A DNA stretch of 64,000 nucleotides from Ambrosia x helenae (GCA_030844895.1 CM061223.1:10799994-10863993); one strand, 5' to 3'; counted from the first letter of the stretch, positions 45,095 through 56,115 are shown. The notes: generated by a model from the letters alone, not told the origin. Translations and numbers: made by a program.

Positions 45095-45700
45095 GGTGGT
45101 TGTGATGTTTCTTGTTTTAAATTAAATAAATATCATATGCAAAAACAAGATTATCCCCAATTCATGAACACGAGCCCTAGAAATTTCAATCAGACGATCT
45201 AGGCAACATGAGCCCGATTAAATATGGGGCTTTTGTTGCTGGATTGCCGATGAACAAAACCCATAACAAAAATGAGACTCACAGTGTGTAATCGTGTATA
45301 ATTGACTGGTCAAAGACCAAAGTCAAACGTCGTGCAGGAAGGAAATCAACAGAGATGTTTAGAACAATTGGAGGTTTAGGAAGATGAGTGAGCGAGTTGT
45401 TAAGCTGTTCCAAGGCTCAATTTATAGTGGGGATCAATAGGTTAGGTTAATTGGTAAGTTGACCCTGATTTGAATGTATACGCGTATGATTTCAAAATTG
45501 GTCAACGATCCGATGTCAATTGACGTGTAGACGAGTTGTAATAGGCCGGTAATTGTATAAATTTGCCAATTATAGATCAATCAAGCATTGATCTTGATTG
45601 ATTATACAAACGCGTCCAAGCAGTTGACTTTCCAAGTCAAAACTGCAGGTTTTTAAAACGCGTATAAGATTATTAAGCATCCGGGTTTAATCAGATTGAA

Positions 45701-45767
45701 GGCTCAGCTCAGTTGGTTAAGTGTGTTGAGTGTGTGGCTTTGGCGCGGGTTCGAACCCGGCCAAAGC
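45701..45767 (+). other. Second tRNA-like sequence
   Basis: GGCTCAGCTCAGTTGGTTAA (A-box region) and CGGGTTCGAACCCGG (B box, perfect stem) end in GCCAAAGC, followed after 12 bases by a T-run, a Pol III terminator context. It is on the opposite strand to the unit at 45024. Confidence 0.6.
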
Positions 45768-46375
45768 ATAATTATATTTATTTTTTTTAAAACAGACCCA
45801 AGGAGATTGGGCCTTGGATGATGGGCCAGGCACTTGGGGTTGGGCTTATGTAGACTAGTCTGGTGGGCCTTAATACATACATAATTATTATAATTATTAT
45901 TATTATTATATATGATTAAACGAACCCGAATTAAATGCTCAAGAATAATGTCACGTTTATTAGCTGCGTATAACGTACAGATAATCATAAAACATACAAT
46001 GAAAAGTGACGGATGTCACAGAAACCGAAAACCTCTAAATGTGGGTACCGATACCGATACCGATACCGAACACTGTCGGTTCGGTATCGGTTCGGTACGG
46101 GATCAGTATTTTTTCAGTTCGGGATTGGTTTTCGGGACCGTATGCTCATCCCTAATCACAGGTGTCAAAAACTTGAACAGGTCCATCTTGACAACATCAG
46201 CGGGTGCTGAAACTAACTATACAGCCCTTGAATCCCACTGTGCAGCAGCTGCAGTCCTCAAAACCAACCCCTCTACAGTTTTCGAAACCAACGGTACAAC
46301 AGCATTAACTAATCTGGTATAAGCTGACTTCTTTAAACCAACAGCCTTCAGTTTTGGTGATTCAAGAACAAGTAT

Positions 46376-48151
46376 TTATTGGATAAAAGGCTTAGTTTCA
46401 ACTTTCATGGATAATGACTTGTTCTCATGTATAATCTCATATTGCAAACCATTCTCATCCTCTAATTCTATCCCTGCCAATCTACAGAACAACTTAGGTT
46501 TCCATTTCCACTTTATTGGCCATCTTTTTGCAACTCCTTTTTTCTTTTTTATCATCAAACTGGCAATTTCCCCATTCTTATGAGCTCCAACAAAACTAAA
46601 GGACCTCAACAACATTACTTTCCACTCTTGATCTGTAGTGTGAATGTCGTGAGCAATTTCATCAGGAAATAGTTTCGTGATCCCATATGAATTTATTGGA
46701 TCCTTTCCATATGTTCCTAATTGCCTACTATCTATTATTATCTGGGAGAGCTTGTCATTCTTTATTGTTTGGTTGCTTTCAAGAGTTCCAACAAGTTGAA
46801 TATCATATATACCTTGTTTACAATCATCTAGCAGCTTCCATTCTCTTTTCAATTTCATTAATCTTGCTGTATCTGACCCGTTAGAGGGTGTTTGGGGATT
46901 GAGTTTCAAAACAACTTATTGACTTATTGGCTTTTCCAAAAAGCCAATAAGTCAATAAGTTGTTTGTGTAACCCAAAAACACTTTCTGTTTTGACTTTTG
47001 GCTTTTGGCTTTTAAGGGTGGAAAAGCTGTTTTTGAAAAGTTAGAAATCCTGGCTTTTGGCTTTTGACTTTTGACTTTTGGAAAAAAATTACAAATATAC
47101 CACCCATACAACCAATATTCACAATAAGTTAGGCGAAACACTTAAAAAAAAGACAATCTATTGACTTTTTGATGTTTCTCGTCCGAAAAGCTAATCCAAA
47201 CATTTTTTTTAAAACTCCTTTTAAAAAATTCATAAGCCAATAAGCACTTTTGACTAAAAGCACTTTTGCATCTCCAAACTCAATCCCAAACACCCTCTTA
47301 TTATCCGGCAAAATGTTGCCTGAAATTAGAGTGACTATTTTTGTTTTATCTGCTATTGTATCAATTGGATCCAGTATGTTTGTGAGATAACAAGATTCCT
47401 TATCAACCAGGCCACTCATTTGATCCTCTGTTCTGGTAGAATTCAGTACGAACTGGTTCTCAACTTGATGCAAATGTTGTGACAATATTTCAACAGTTAC
47501 ATCACCCTCAATTGATTCTACTATATCACCTTCAATTGCAAAATTTTCAATCATAATTGAATTCATCTCACTTCCGGAATCTTTAGTAATTTTATTTTCC
47601 TTTGAATCATCAATAGCAAACGATTCTTGAATATTCATATCATGATTTAAAGCACTAATCCCATTCCCATATTCATCCATGGGTTCTTGAATCCCATTTT
47701 CATTTTCTCTTGAAACATCATCATCCATGACTTCATCTACATTTGTCCTAAATTCATTCATGGGTTCTTGAATCTTATATCCAACATCTTTTGGCATTTC
47801 ATCAAATACCTCAAGATTTGTTGATTCTCCTTGATTTGAATCTAAATTAAGAGCTCTTTCTCGTAAACCAGTCATTAAAAACGCATCCTCCAATTTTATA
47901 CCCTGGCCTATATTGTGATACCCCATAAGAAGATCACCAATTTCTGGCTTAAGGCCGAAAATGAAAAGGTATGTTGCATAATCTTCAGACATTTCTTCAG
48001 AATTCTTAACTTGATCGAATAAAAATTCAAAATCTTCACAATACTTCTTGACAGTCCCTTGTTGCCTCATTGCCATAATATTTTCCATTGCTGATTCCAT
48101 GTTTGATTGTTGACCTGGGTTCAACCAGGTTTCTTGGTTTCTAGTCGTCAT
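46376..48151 (-). pseudogene. gag: gag gene of the gag-only element, interrupted by a Tourist MITE
   Basis: Two minus-strand parts, 48151-47298 and 46880-46376, are separated by a 414-bp MITE plus one TTA; together they are 1,359 bp, exactly 453 codons, so the insertion was clean and the gene was intact before it. The N-terminal part (GTVKKYCEDFEFLFDQVKN, FIFGLKPEIGDLLMGYHN, KLEDAFLMTGLRERAL) follows the retrotransposon gag core pattern of Ty3-type elements. An acidic middle with repeated IQEPM(D/N)E motifs and a basic C-terminal part (KKKKGVAKRWPIKWKWKPKL) follow. No CCHC knuckle is seen. Gag would form the particle, with enzymes supplied by another element. Confidence 0.82.
46884..47297. 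mobile_element. Tourist-type MITE, 414 bp, inside the gag gene
   Basis: Ends GAGGGTGTTTGGGGATTGAG and inverted GAGGGTGTTTGGGATTGAG with TSD TTA (46881-46883 and 47298-47300). Interior words such as ACTTATTGGCTTTT repeat in both orientations. Related in terminal sequence to 23151-23359. Confidence 0.95.
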
Positions 48152-48409
48152 TTTATCGAATTGAACGAAGTATTATTGAGCAGAATTTGGAGGAAGAATG
48201 AATACAAGAATCTCCAAAAATGAGTTGCTGTTTTTCGTTTAATTTTGTAGATGAATGATTGATTGTGGTAAAACGGGTGGTTAGGTGTGGTAGTTTTTGG
48301 TGGTTTTGATGGTTTGTATGATGGTAGAAGGTGGTTATAGGCGGTTGTTGGTGATTGTTACGGTAGTGATTAGCGGATAGATGGTGGTCGGAGGTCGAAA
48401 GGTTCGACT

Positions 48410-48421
48410 GCTCTTATACCA
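48410..48421 (-). other. tRNA-Met primer binding site
   Basis: Minus-strand TGGTATAAGAGC two bases after the LTR differs from the common plant initiator-Met site TGGTATCAGAGC at one position. Confidence 0.85.
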
Positions 48422-48423
48422 AT

Positions 48424-48628
48424 TGTTATGATACAAATGGTGATCAAAGGAAAAGCTGAAGAATTAGAGAAAAACACAAGAGAGGAGAGGATCAATCCAA
48501 ATCAAAAGCTAATATTATTCATCACTAATACATGTATTTATACAACATAATACCAACTAACTAATACCAACTAACTTCCAACTATGCATATTGACCATTC
48601 TACCCCTTATACTATTTTATATGTAACA
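48424..48628 (-). repeat. 5' LTR of the gag-only element
   Basis: 205 bp, upstream of the gag gene on the minus strand; flanked outside by the TSD GTGTG. Confidence 0.93.
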
Positions 48629-49228
48629 GTGTGGGGAACGGCATAGGGGCAACAAGCATAATGGAGGGGCGGCGACACCGCCTACTTGGTCCATCATCAT
48701 CATTAACGGCAAGTTATTGCCGGTTAAGCCGGGCCTCATGTGAAATTTGTTTTTTTTCCTTCCCTCTGTCTCTTGGTCTTCATGTTTTTATTTGTATTTT
48801 TTTTTTATTTTTGCTTTTTTTAGCGATGGCCATGGTGTCCGATGATGATGGTAACGGTGCGGTCAAGAAGGAGATGAAAATCATCAATGGATACAGGGGT
48901 GGGGGATTGGTTTGTTTGGGCCAGGTCTGGTTCATGTGGACCGATGGAGTTTGGGCTAAGGGGGGTTGGGTTTTATTTAAGTTTGTTTTGTTTGTTATGA
49001 TGTGATAAGTTTAAAAGAAATGAAACCTTTATAATTAATATTAATTTTACTTTTTTTAAATTAGAATGTTAATTAATTAAAAAAAAAAAGAAAAACAAAA
49101 TGGGGAGGCCCATCCTCCACACCCTTGGACCATCATGGGGAGGATAGGCCTACCCCACGCTGATATGGCAGATGAAGTGGAGGACCATCATCCATGAAGA
49201 GCCTCCTCCACACCCTATTATAGCCTAA

Positions 49229-50249
49229 GACTGTGTGTTGTGGCCCGCGAGCAGCCTGCCGCGAGCCATAGCTTTAGCCACGTGTGCATCGCTAACGACA
49301 ACAAGCTGACGCGAAAGCCTGGGTGAACGATGGGACGTGAGCCAGCTCGCGTCCGTTAGCGGACTAGCCACACGTTTAAAATTCAAAATAATTAATTTTT
49401 CACCTACTTTTATTTATTACCCCTCTTTATTTTACATATTTATTCACCATTCTTCTTCTTCTTCAACAAAAAATCATCTTCCTTCACAATCCTCCAACAA
49501 ACCAACCTACAATCTTCAAACCTTCATCATCACCATGGTGCAGTGGACAGAAGAAGAAGAATTTGCACTTGTGATCACGTACCAACAAGTGCACGGTCAG
49601 GGTGCTTTGACAAGATCACCGAACGCTCGTGGGCCGCAGTGGCATCGGGTGCTAGCCATGTTTGGTACCCTTGTCAGGGGTACCAACCGTACCAATGACT
49701 CTATCTCCCACAAATTCGGTGACTTGAAAGCGAAGTGTAAAAACTTCGAACTCGCATACAGGGAGGGAGGTGAGGAGAGATCTCCCCGGGGAGAAAGAAC
49801 ACATGCTCCTCGCCTTTACCCACGTGGAGTACCGTCGCATGGTTGGCCACCCCTTTCACCACGTTTCAGCGTGGCAAATGTTGCGCTCGGGAAATCACCT
49901 ACGTGACTAGGTTTTTTTTTTATGATCGTTTGGTTTGTTTTTTTTTTTTTTTAGTAGTGTAAGTTTTTTTTTCTAGTGTAATTTTCTTTTTTCTAGTGTA
50001 ATTTTTTTTAGTGTAATGTTTGTTTTTAATTTTAGTGTAATTTTTATTTTATTTATAGTTTAATGGTTTTTTGTAAAAAAAATTGTGGTAAATATTTAAA
50101 TATATTTGGTAAAAAAATCCCCACTAAGCTCGACCCACAACACCCTGCCGCGAGCAACAGCCGGCTGCTACCCAGTGCCACGTAGGCGTTGACGTGGTAA
50201 AATATTATTGAATAAATCCTCCACTCACCTCTACCCACAACACACAGTC
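49229..50249 (+). mobile_element. Harbinger element carrying only the Myb/SANT-like gene, 1,021 bp
   Basis: Inverted ends GACTGTGTGTTGTGG are flanked by TAA (49226-49228 and 50250-50252). The left TAA also serves as the right TSD of the outer MITE ending at 49225, so the two elements abut. The transposase gene is missing; only the DNA-binding protein gene remains. Confidence 0.93.
49535..49910 (+). pseudogene. Harbinger Myb/SANT-like DNA-binding protein, frameshifted
   Basis: Starts at ATG 49535 (MVQWTEEEEFALVITY) and continues with SPNARGPQWHRVLAMF and SISHKFGDLKAKCKNFE, a trihelix/SANT-like domain used with the transposase to bind transposon ends. After about residue 85 the frame shifts near 49780; the continuation EKEHMLLAFTHVEYRRMVGH and the stop TAG at 49908 lie in another frame. 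Non-functional as it stands. Confidence 0.85.
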
Positions 50250-50252
50250 TAA

Positions 50253-50960
50253 TAAGAGAACTAAATGTTACTGTGAGAATCAATTTGGACCACTCAGTTT
50301 TCTAAGCTAACTTTTTTTCTTAATCCCTCCTTTATAAGGGTTTTTCTTTTTCTTTTTGTCATTATACACAAGTTTATATTATCAATTTTTTTATTATACA
50401 TATGTATATATTGTCAAACATACATGGTATAATACTTATTTTTTAAATTTAAACGTTTATACATGCATATGTACATTAGAATAATATGTTTATAACTATA
50501 TATACATGTGTATAAATGAAAAAAAAACACTCAAAATGTGCCAAAATAATTGCTTTGAAAAATGAATGGTCAATAATGGCTCTTATAGTTTTTAATTAGT
50601 CCACCGATTCTCACTTAGGTTCAAAGGAGAACTCCCTTAAGTTGTGAAAAGCGTGACAACTCCATCAAATAATTTAATTTTTGCTTTAACATCTTAAAAT
50701 GAGTTTTCTGTAACGGAAATAAAAAAAACGTATGTGACAAATTATAGCACTGTAGAAACAATTTACGCATGCATGTGTAATGTAGGTAAAAATGTGATGG
50801 GTGATGATTGTACAACATTTTCCTTACATCAATGTAAATGAGGACGAGCAAATTTTTTTTACATATTTCTTCTTAGATATCCATCTATGTTTTGAAAAAA
50901 AAAAAAAAAAAATCGTATGGAATGTAGGTTTTCACAAAAAGGATACATAGCCTATCCAAT
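50253..50960. other. AT-rich spacer
   Basis: About 700 bp without a recognisable gene or transposon terminus. Confidence 0.5.
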
Positions 50961-51526
50961 TAGGGCTGTACACGAGCCGAGTCGAGTCGAGCCAGGCCCA
51001 GCTCGAGCTCGAGCTCGAACTTAAACCGAGCCAGCTCGGCTCGGCTCATTTTTCTGGTCGAGCTGAAAAGTCGAGCTCGAGCCAGCTCGTTATATTTTTT
51101 TATTATTTTTTTATTTTTTTTAGAAATATTTATTAAATAAAAAACAAAAAAATTACACATAATCATGTATATTTTTTTAATATTTTTTAAGTTATGATTT
51201 ATTTATTATAAAAAGATGGGGTAGATAGGTAGCATGAGCGGGATTTTCAAATTTTGAATTTTAGAATTGGGTTTGGAGCCAAAATATATTAGTTTCATCT
51301 ATATATTAATTACACATACACAAGCCTGAGTCGAGCCATCGAGTCGAGCCACGAGTCGAGCCATCGAGCTGAGCCACGAGCCGAGCCACGAGCTGAACAC
51401 CCCTGGCTCGAGCTCGGCTCGATTACAAAACGAGCCAGCTCGGCTCGGCTCGAAAACAAAACGAGCCTCTTCGAGCCGAGCTTTTTTCGAGCGAGCCTCG
51501 AGCCGCGAGCTTTTTGTACACCCCTA
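50961..51526. mobile_element. hAT-type MITE, 566 bp
   Basis: TAGGGCTGTACACGAGCC and inverted TAGGGGTGTACAAAAAGC with TSDs TATCCAAT / AATCCAAT (7 of 8 match). Subterminal GAGCTCGAGC/GAGCCGAG arrays at both ends, AT-rich centre. Confidence 0.88.
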
Positions 51527-51723
51527 AATCCAATTGAATCTATTTGAATTTACCTTCTCATTTGAGCTTGTTTACTAAACAAGCCGAGCCGAGCTTCATT
51601 TATCGAGCTCAAAGCCTATTATTTATATCATTGTTATTTAATATATTAACAAATAGACGATAAACGATCTCAGTTTGAGCTTAAAAAATTTCTAACGAGC
51701 CGAGCTCGAGCTCGTTTGCATCC

Positions 51724-51920
51724 CACTACAAGAAATTTGGGCAATAGCGGTGACACCAATTGCGGCGACACGGCTCTGGTCGCCGCTATTGTTTAAATCC
51801 GTGTGAGCACTTCTACATTTATGATCTGGCCGTTGAATGGTTGTATGATCGAACGGTTGGGGTTAAATCGTACTACGATTAATAGCGGCGACATGTCGCC
51901 GCTATTGCTCTAACCGGGAA
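51724..51920 (+). mobile_element. CACTA-type transposon end
   Basis: CACTACAAGAAATTTGGGCA is the usual start of plant CACTA (En/Spm) elements, followed by subterminal GCGGCGAC/GTCGCCGC repeats of both orientations up to about 51910. No opposite terminus or transposase was found, so it is a fragment or a small degenerate copy. Confidence 0.65.
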
Positions 51921-52085
51921 TAAACCCTGCTTTTCCCTCCCTTTCTTCCCACAGCCCACATACCCACCATAATACCGCTACCCTACAATCCTTTTGATTG
52001 CCACTTAGTCAATTACGTTTTGACTAGTCGTAACCAAATCCGATTCTAGTACTTTTGTGTATTTTGTTCGGCTTATTATAATCTA

Positions 52086-52378
52086 CTAGTAGAGTGCCCG
52101 CGCGATGCAGCGGGAAATACAAACACTTCTAAGTGTGTGTGTGAGTATGGTTCTGTTAAGTTCGATTATTAGCCTCTACCGAAACAAAAATCAAAAGTCA
52201 TCAATTAGTCAATCTTATTAAACAATTGGTTCCTTTGTTCGGTTAGTATTGTTAGATTATCAGTTGTTAATCCGATTTAGTCAATTTTGGTGAATAACAA
52301 AAACAAACTTTAGCTAAATTTTTTTGCCTACAAATACATGAAATTGTGATATATAAATACATGAAATAGAGGTAAAAG
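52086..52378 (-). mobile_element. Helitron 3' terminus (minus orientation)
   Basis: Minus-strand hairpin CCCGCTGCATCGCGCGGG is followed by CACTCTACTAG and T, with CTAG at 52089-52086. The 5' limit is unknown; a hAT MITE starts at 52379. Confidence 0.55.
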
Positions 52379-52757
52379 TAGGCCTGTAAACGAACCGAAT
52401 GGTCATGAGCTGTTCGTGAACTTGTTCGTTAACATGTTCGGCGGGAAGTTCGTTTATGTCATTTATTTAATAGAGTAAACGAACAAACACGAACAAAAAA
52501 ATTTGTTCGTTTAGTTAAATGAACGAACATGAACAAACGTTGAGTTTGCTCATTTATGTTCGTGAACGTCCGTTTATGTTCGTTCGTGAACTGTTCATTT
52601 AGGTTTTAAACGAATGAACATAAACGAACAAGAACATGACAAATTTCTTAATGAACGAACATGAACATAAAAATGTGTTTTAGTATGTGTTCGTGTTCGG
52701 TTAAAATTAAATGAACAAACATGAACATCGTGTTCGTTCGGTTCATTTACAGGCCTA
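52379..52757. mobile_element. hAT-type MITE, 379 bp
   Basis: Ends TAGGCCTGTAAACGAACCG and inverted TAGGCCTGTAAATGAACCG enclose arrays of GTTCGTGAAC/GAACGAACATGAAC words. Flanks GGTAAAAG and GGTATAAAAG suggest an 8-bp TSD with a later small indel. Confidence 0.85.
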
Positions 52758-54373
52758 GGTATAAAAGCTAAAAATTTTAAAACCCCCTCTATTTATACCG
52801 CCACTACAATTCATAAACCTATCTACTCATCTTCAAACCATATAAGAATATAATTTGCTATATATTTTTAATTAAAAATTTGACTTTTTTACGTGATTAA
52901 TAATATCTTGGGGTGAACAATAATTGAACCTCAACCGAAATTGAACAAAAACATACAAAACCGAACTGAAAATTAACCAAAACCAAGTTAACCTAATATC
53001 GTTTTTTTGTACCCCAAGTAAACTAAAATTAACAAACCAAAACTGAACCATTCATACATTTATATCTTTTATACATCCATTACATGTATTTATACCTTCA
53101 TTTCATGTGCTTCTAAGCAAAATTAAAGTTTGGTTTTGGTTATTAACCAAAATTAATTAAACCGAACTAAAAACGACAATCTAAGCAAATAGACTGAACC
53201 AATTAACCAGTTGGTTACATAATCGATAAACCGATAATGCCAATTTTTTTCCAGTTGAGGCTTATAACCGAACTGAACCTAACCCAACCATGAACCATTA
53301 GAAGTATCTGTGTTCACTACATCGTGCGGGCACGTTGTTATGAATATATTAATGGGTTTGTTTTAACTTAACTAATTTGGGTTAACTAAAGGTACTAAAA
53401 GAAAACGATAACCAATTTTAAGTTAAATCGGATGCTTTAAGTTTTCAATAGATTTTGGTTCAGTTTTGTCTGTTTTTTGGTTTGGTTTCGGTGAACGGTT
53501 TAGTTATTGCTCACTCCTAGATATCGTTAATTACGTACCACATAAAAAAATTTTAAAATAAAAAAATAACAATACTATACTCAAATTAAAGATAATAAAA
53601 TGCTCATTATTATGATGTAATTTTTTTTATAAAAGTATAAATATATGCAAAAAAAATATGATTATTTAAAAATCATAGGAGTTGGTTTGCTTAAAATAAG
53701 AAAAAAAATTTAACTATAATTTAAATAATAAAAGTTAAGTAAAGCTTAAAGGATTAAAGTGTTACTAAGATAGGGTATTAAAGTGTAAATAATGTATGAA
53801 TGACTATTCTACCCTCATTTCAAGGTTATTAATGAAAAATAAGTTCTTAACTTTTGGGTATCTTAAACTACCCCTCACTCATGCATTATAATATGGTATA
53901 GATTATCTGTTTATACGAATAATAAAAACATAAAGATTCATCCCGAAATCAAGCCTGTACAAGGATTATATAAGGACTCAAGCTATTGAGGGACCATGAT
54001 TCACGAAATGTAACTGTAGTATCATGTGGTTGCCCTTTATTTTGGTTTTGTTATAGTGTCGGTGCTTATACAAAACAGCGGTCTTCAGAGCTGTTGATTA
54101 ATTATCATGACAGATGTATAGCAATTAGCATAGTGACCATTTCAGGATGCATGCAGCATAGGAGTAAATGGAGTTCTGATCCATCAGCACACATACAAAA
54201 ATAAAATAATTAATTAAAAAGAGCAGTCAGAATTCCTTTTTTTTTAATTATTATTCTCACATTTTTTTTAGTTTCAATTTAATAGGTCCAGACTCCAAAC
54301 AATAATCGTTGAAGTATAGAGCCTATGGTTTGTTTTGGTTATTTGAAATGATATGATACTCTCTACTACTATT
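52758..54373. other. Spacer with a degenerate MITE-like stretch
   Basis: From about 52912 to 53520 the ends GGGGTGAACAATAATTGAAC and inverted TAGGAGTGAGCAATAACTAA enclose AACCGAA/TTCGGTT words, like a diverged hAT MITE without a clean TSD. The rest is AT-rich and no gene is supported. Confidence 0.45.
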
Positions 54374-54562
54374 CAGTGGCGGAGCTTGGTTTCGGAATCG
54401 GTGGAGGCCGGACTCAATTTTTTTCGATCGGTAGTGGTAAATCGGTGGGGGCCGAACTCAACCCGGACTCAATTTACTTATGAAAATCGCAAATTTATAC
54501 CACTGCGCCAGAAAACAGGGGGCGCCCGGGCCACCCCTGGCCCTTCTTGTCCTTCGTCCCTG
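54374..54562. mobile_element. hAT-type MITE, 189 bp
   Basis: Starts CAGTGGCGGAGCTTGG and ends TTCGTCCCTG, with flanks CTACTATT / CTACTACT (7 of 8). The start matches the better preserved MITE at 58752-58930. Confidence 0.75.
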
Positions 54563-54595
<33 letters not shown>

Positions 54596-54620
54596 TTATT
54601 ATTATTATTATTATTATTAT
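54563..54620. repeat. (CTA)n(TTA)n compound microsatellite
   Basis: About ten CTA units pass directly into about eight TTA units next to a MITE end. Confidence 0.97.
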
Positions 54621-55375
54621 CGCGCTGATTTGTATCACGACGACTCAACAAGTACAAAAGGTCATAAGCGTGCCAATCTATTCATACACACTGAAAATGA
54701 CATTTTCAACTCACACGTTTTTACCAATTATTTGATTCAACATTGCTAATAGAAATCTTAGCAAAATGATCTCAATAATACTGAGATGGCCATCGCGGCC
54801 GTGAAAGATGAATTGTGAACGTTGGAAACCGTTGTACGTTAAATGTAAAAAAAAACACGTTTTTTTACCCCTATAAATATTTCAAAAATTTAACAATTTT
54901 TCACACCACTTAAAAACACACTAAAAGTCTACAACACCCACACTTTAACCCAAAAAGAATTACCAAATGGAAGGTTCAAGTAAATGCGCATCGGCTACAT
55001 AGAAAAAATATAGGCCGAGAATTCGTGGTAATCTAGGCGAACCCGATAGATTTTATTTACAAGACGAACCGATACCCACCCAACTCAATATCCACAATAC
55101 TTCTCATAACCATGGAGTGGTTTAAACACCCAATCATAAGAGAGAGTAAAGAAAAAGAAAGAAAGAGTCACCTTTATGGCTTTATATAGTGAACATTCAC
55201 GGTTTTCATGGGCTTCTATACCTTTGAGCCCAAAACATTAGGATAGACTTAATTTAGGGACATTTCTCAAAATAGTGAAGAGACAAAAGATGTTGAGTCT
55301 TAGCTTGACCGAGTTTAACGGTAAAACTCTGCAATAAAAATCATAACCGGTTTCATAAACGTAAAGATTAAAAAT
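54621..55375. other. Spacer, possible Harbinger remnant
   Basis: The stretch 54880-55125 (ACACACTAAAAGTCTAC, then ATGGAAGGTTCAAG with a frame broken after a few codons) resembles the leader and start of a Harbinger gene, but no termini were found. Otherwise no gene. Confidence 0.35.
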
Positions 55376-56115
55376 TGTTAAAAACTAGGGCGGTTAATGT
55401 CGACAACCGAAGTTATTCCTAAATGGATTTTTCTCACCAATCAACTTGGGTCAATTGGGCCAGTTAATGGTTGGCGTAAAACTTTAAACAAGCTAAATAT
55501 GGATATGTCTACCCTAAATAAAACAACTTGGGCCAAGTTGTACTCCATTTCTTATCCAATAAATGCACCATATCAAGGCCTAATATTTGGGTCGGATTCT
55601 TTATTCTTTGTCCAAAACGAAAATCAAAACATACATTCAAGGCCAGGCATTCACTGATTGTTCATTAAGTAACTTACTAAGGGGTTGTTTGGTAAGCCTC
55701 TTAATGAAGCTCTGAATCATTCGTGCTGAATGATTCAGCATTCAGCGCGTTTGTTTTAGTTTCTGAATGGAATGGTTAACGCTGAACCATTAAGATTTGG
55801 AATGTTGCTGAATATTAAGCACTGAACTATTAAGCACTGAAGTAGGTTGAACCTTAATGAGACTCTCCTACCAATGTGAGACAAGAAAATTAACCATTGA
55901 GAGGTACAACTTAATGATTCAGCACTTAACCATTCAGATCTCTTAACCATTCAGAAATCTTAATGATTCAGCACTTAATCAACCAAACACCCCCTAAAAC
56001 TTACAATCTTCAACACCTCACGACTATCTAGCTTGATACCGTTATGCTTTACTGTAAGATGATCCTTTAAACAGTTTGTTATCAAATGCGAGTGCGAGCA
56101 TGCTCTTCCAACAAT
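55376..56115. repeat. Duplicated block A
   Basis: Two segments, about 55450-55650 and 55995-56115, match 59180-59345 and 59820-59980 with substitutions and indels; shared phrases include GCTAAATATGG, TTGGGCCAAGTT and TGATTGTTCATTA. A MITE (55681-55994) interrupts this copy only. Confidence 0.85.
55681..55994. mobile_element. Tourist/Harbinger-like MITE, 314 bp
   Basis: Ends GGGGTTGTTTGG and inverted GGGGGTGTTTGG with TSD TAA (55678-55680 and 55995-55997). The related block at 59820-59870 reads through AACTTACTAAAAGTTACC without the element, an empty site. Same family as 6461-6705. Confidence 0.93.

Larger units (their letters stand above)
43457..46020. mobile_element. Probable solo LTR of 2.56 kb
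   Basis: Begins TGTAACACCCCAACCGATGG, ends GGATGTCACA, and is flanked by the 5-bp TSD GAAAC (43452-43456 and 46021-46025). No retrotransposon proteins are inside. TGTAACACCCC is a common start of long LTRs of plant chromoviruses (Tekay/Del), so LTR-LTR recombination is the simplest origin. A second TGTAACACCCC at 44114 suggests an additional internal junction or duplication. Two tRNA-like sequences lie in its right half. Confidence 0.75.
43250..46154. mobile_element. hAT-type MITE (336 bp) split by a nested LTR
   Basis: Ends TAGGGATGAGC on both sides (inverted) and an 8-bp TSD ATCACAGG (43242-43249 and 46155-46162) define a hAT element inside the gag-only retrotransposon. Subterminal arrays of ACCGATACCG/GGTATCGG words lie at both ends (43260-43450 and 46040-46130). 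The central 2.6 kb is a separate insertion. Confidence 0.95.
42995..48628 (-). mobile_element. Gag-only LTR retrotransposon (TR-GAG type) with nested insertions
   Basis: 205-bp terminal repeats at 42995-43199 and 48424-48628 begin TGTTACATA and end (minus strand), with TSD GTGTG at 42990-42994 and 48629-48633. On the minus strand a tRNA-Met type primer site follows the 5' LTR and a polypurine stretch AAGGGGCGAG precedes the 3' LTR. The only gene is gag-like; no protease, polymerase or integrase is present. Without the nested hAT and Tourist insertions the element is about 2.3 kb. The LTRs differ at 8 of 205 positions by my count, so it is much older than the gypsy element. Confidence 0.93.
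42981..49225. mobile_element. Outer Harbinger-type MITE (606 bp) split by a nested transposon stack
   Basis: The left end GGCTATGCGGTGTGGGGA (read across the inserted LTR element) and the inverted right end GGCTATAATAGGGTGTGG resemble each other and are flanked by TAA (42978-42980 and 49226-49228). Removing the 5,634-bp LTR element with one TSD leaves 606 bp. The C-rich interior (48629-49225) has no convincing gene. Its right TAA is shared with the Harbinger element at 49229. Confidence 0.75.

Noticed and set aside
45024..45767. Two functional tRNA genes
   Set aside because: T-arm and A/B boxes are good, but I could not fold complete acceptor and anticodon arms; both sit inside a transposon.
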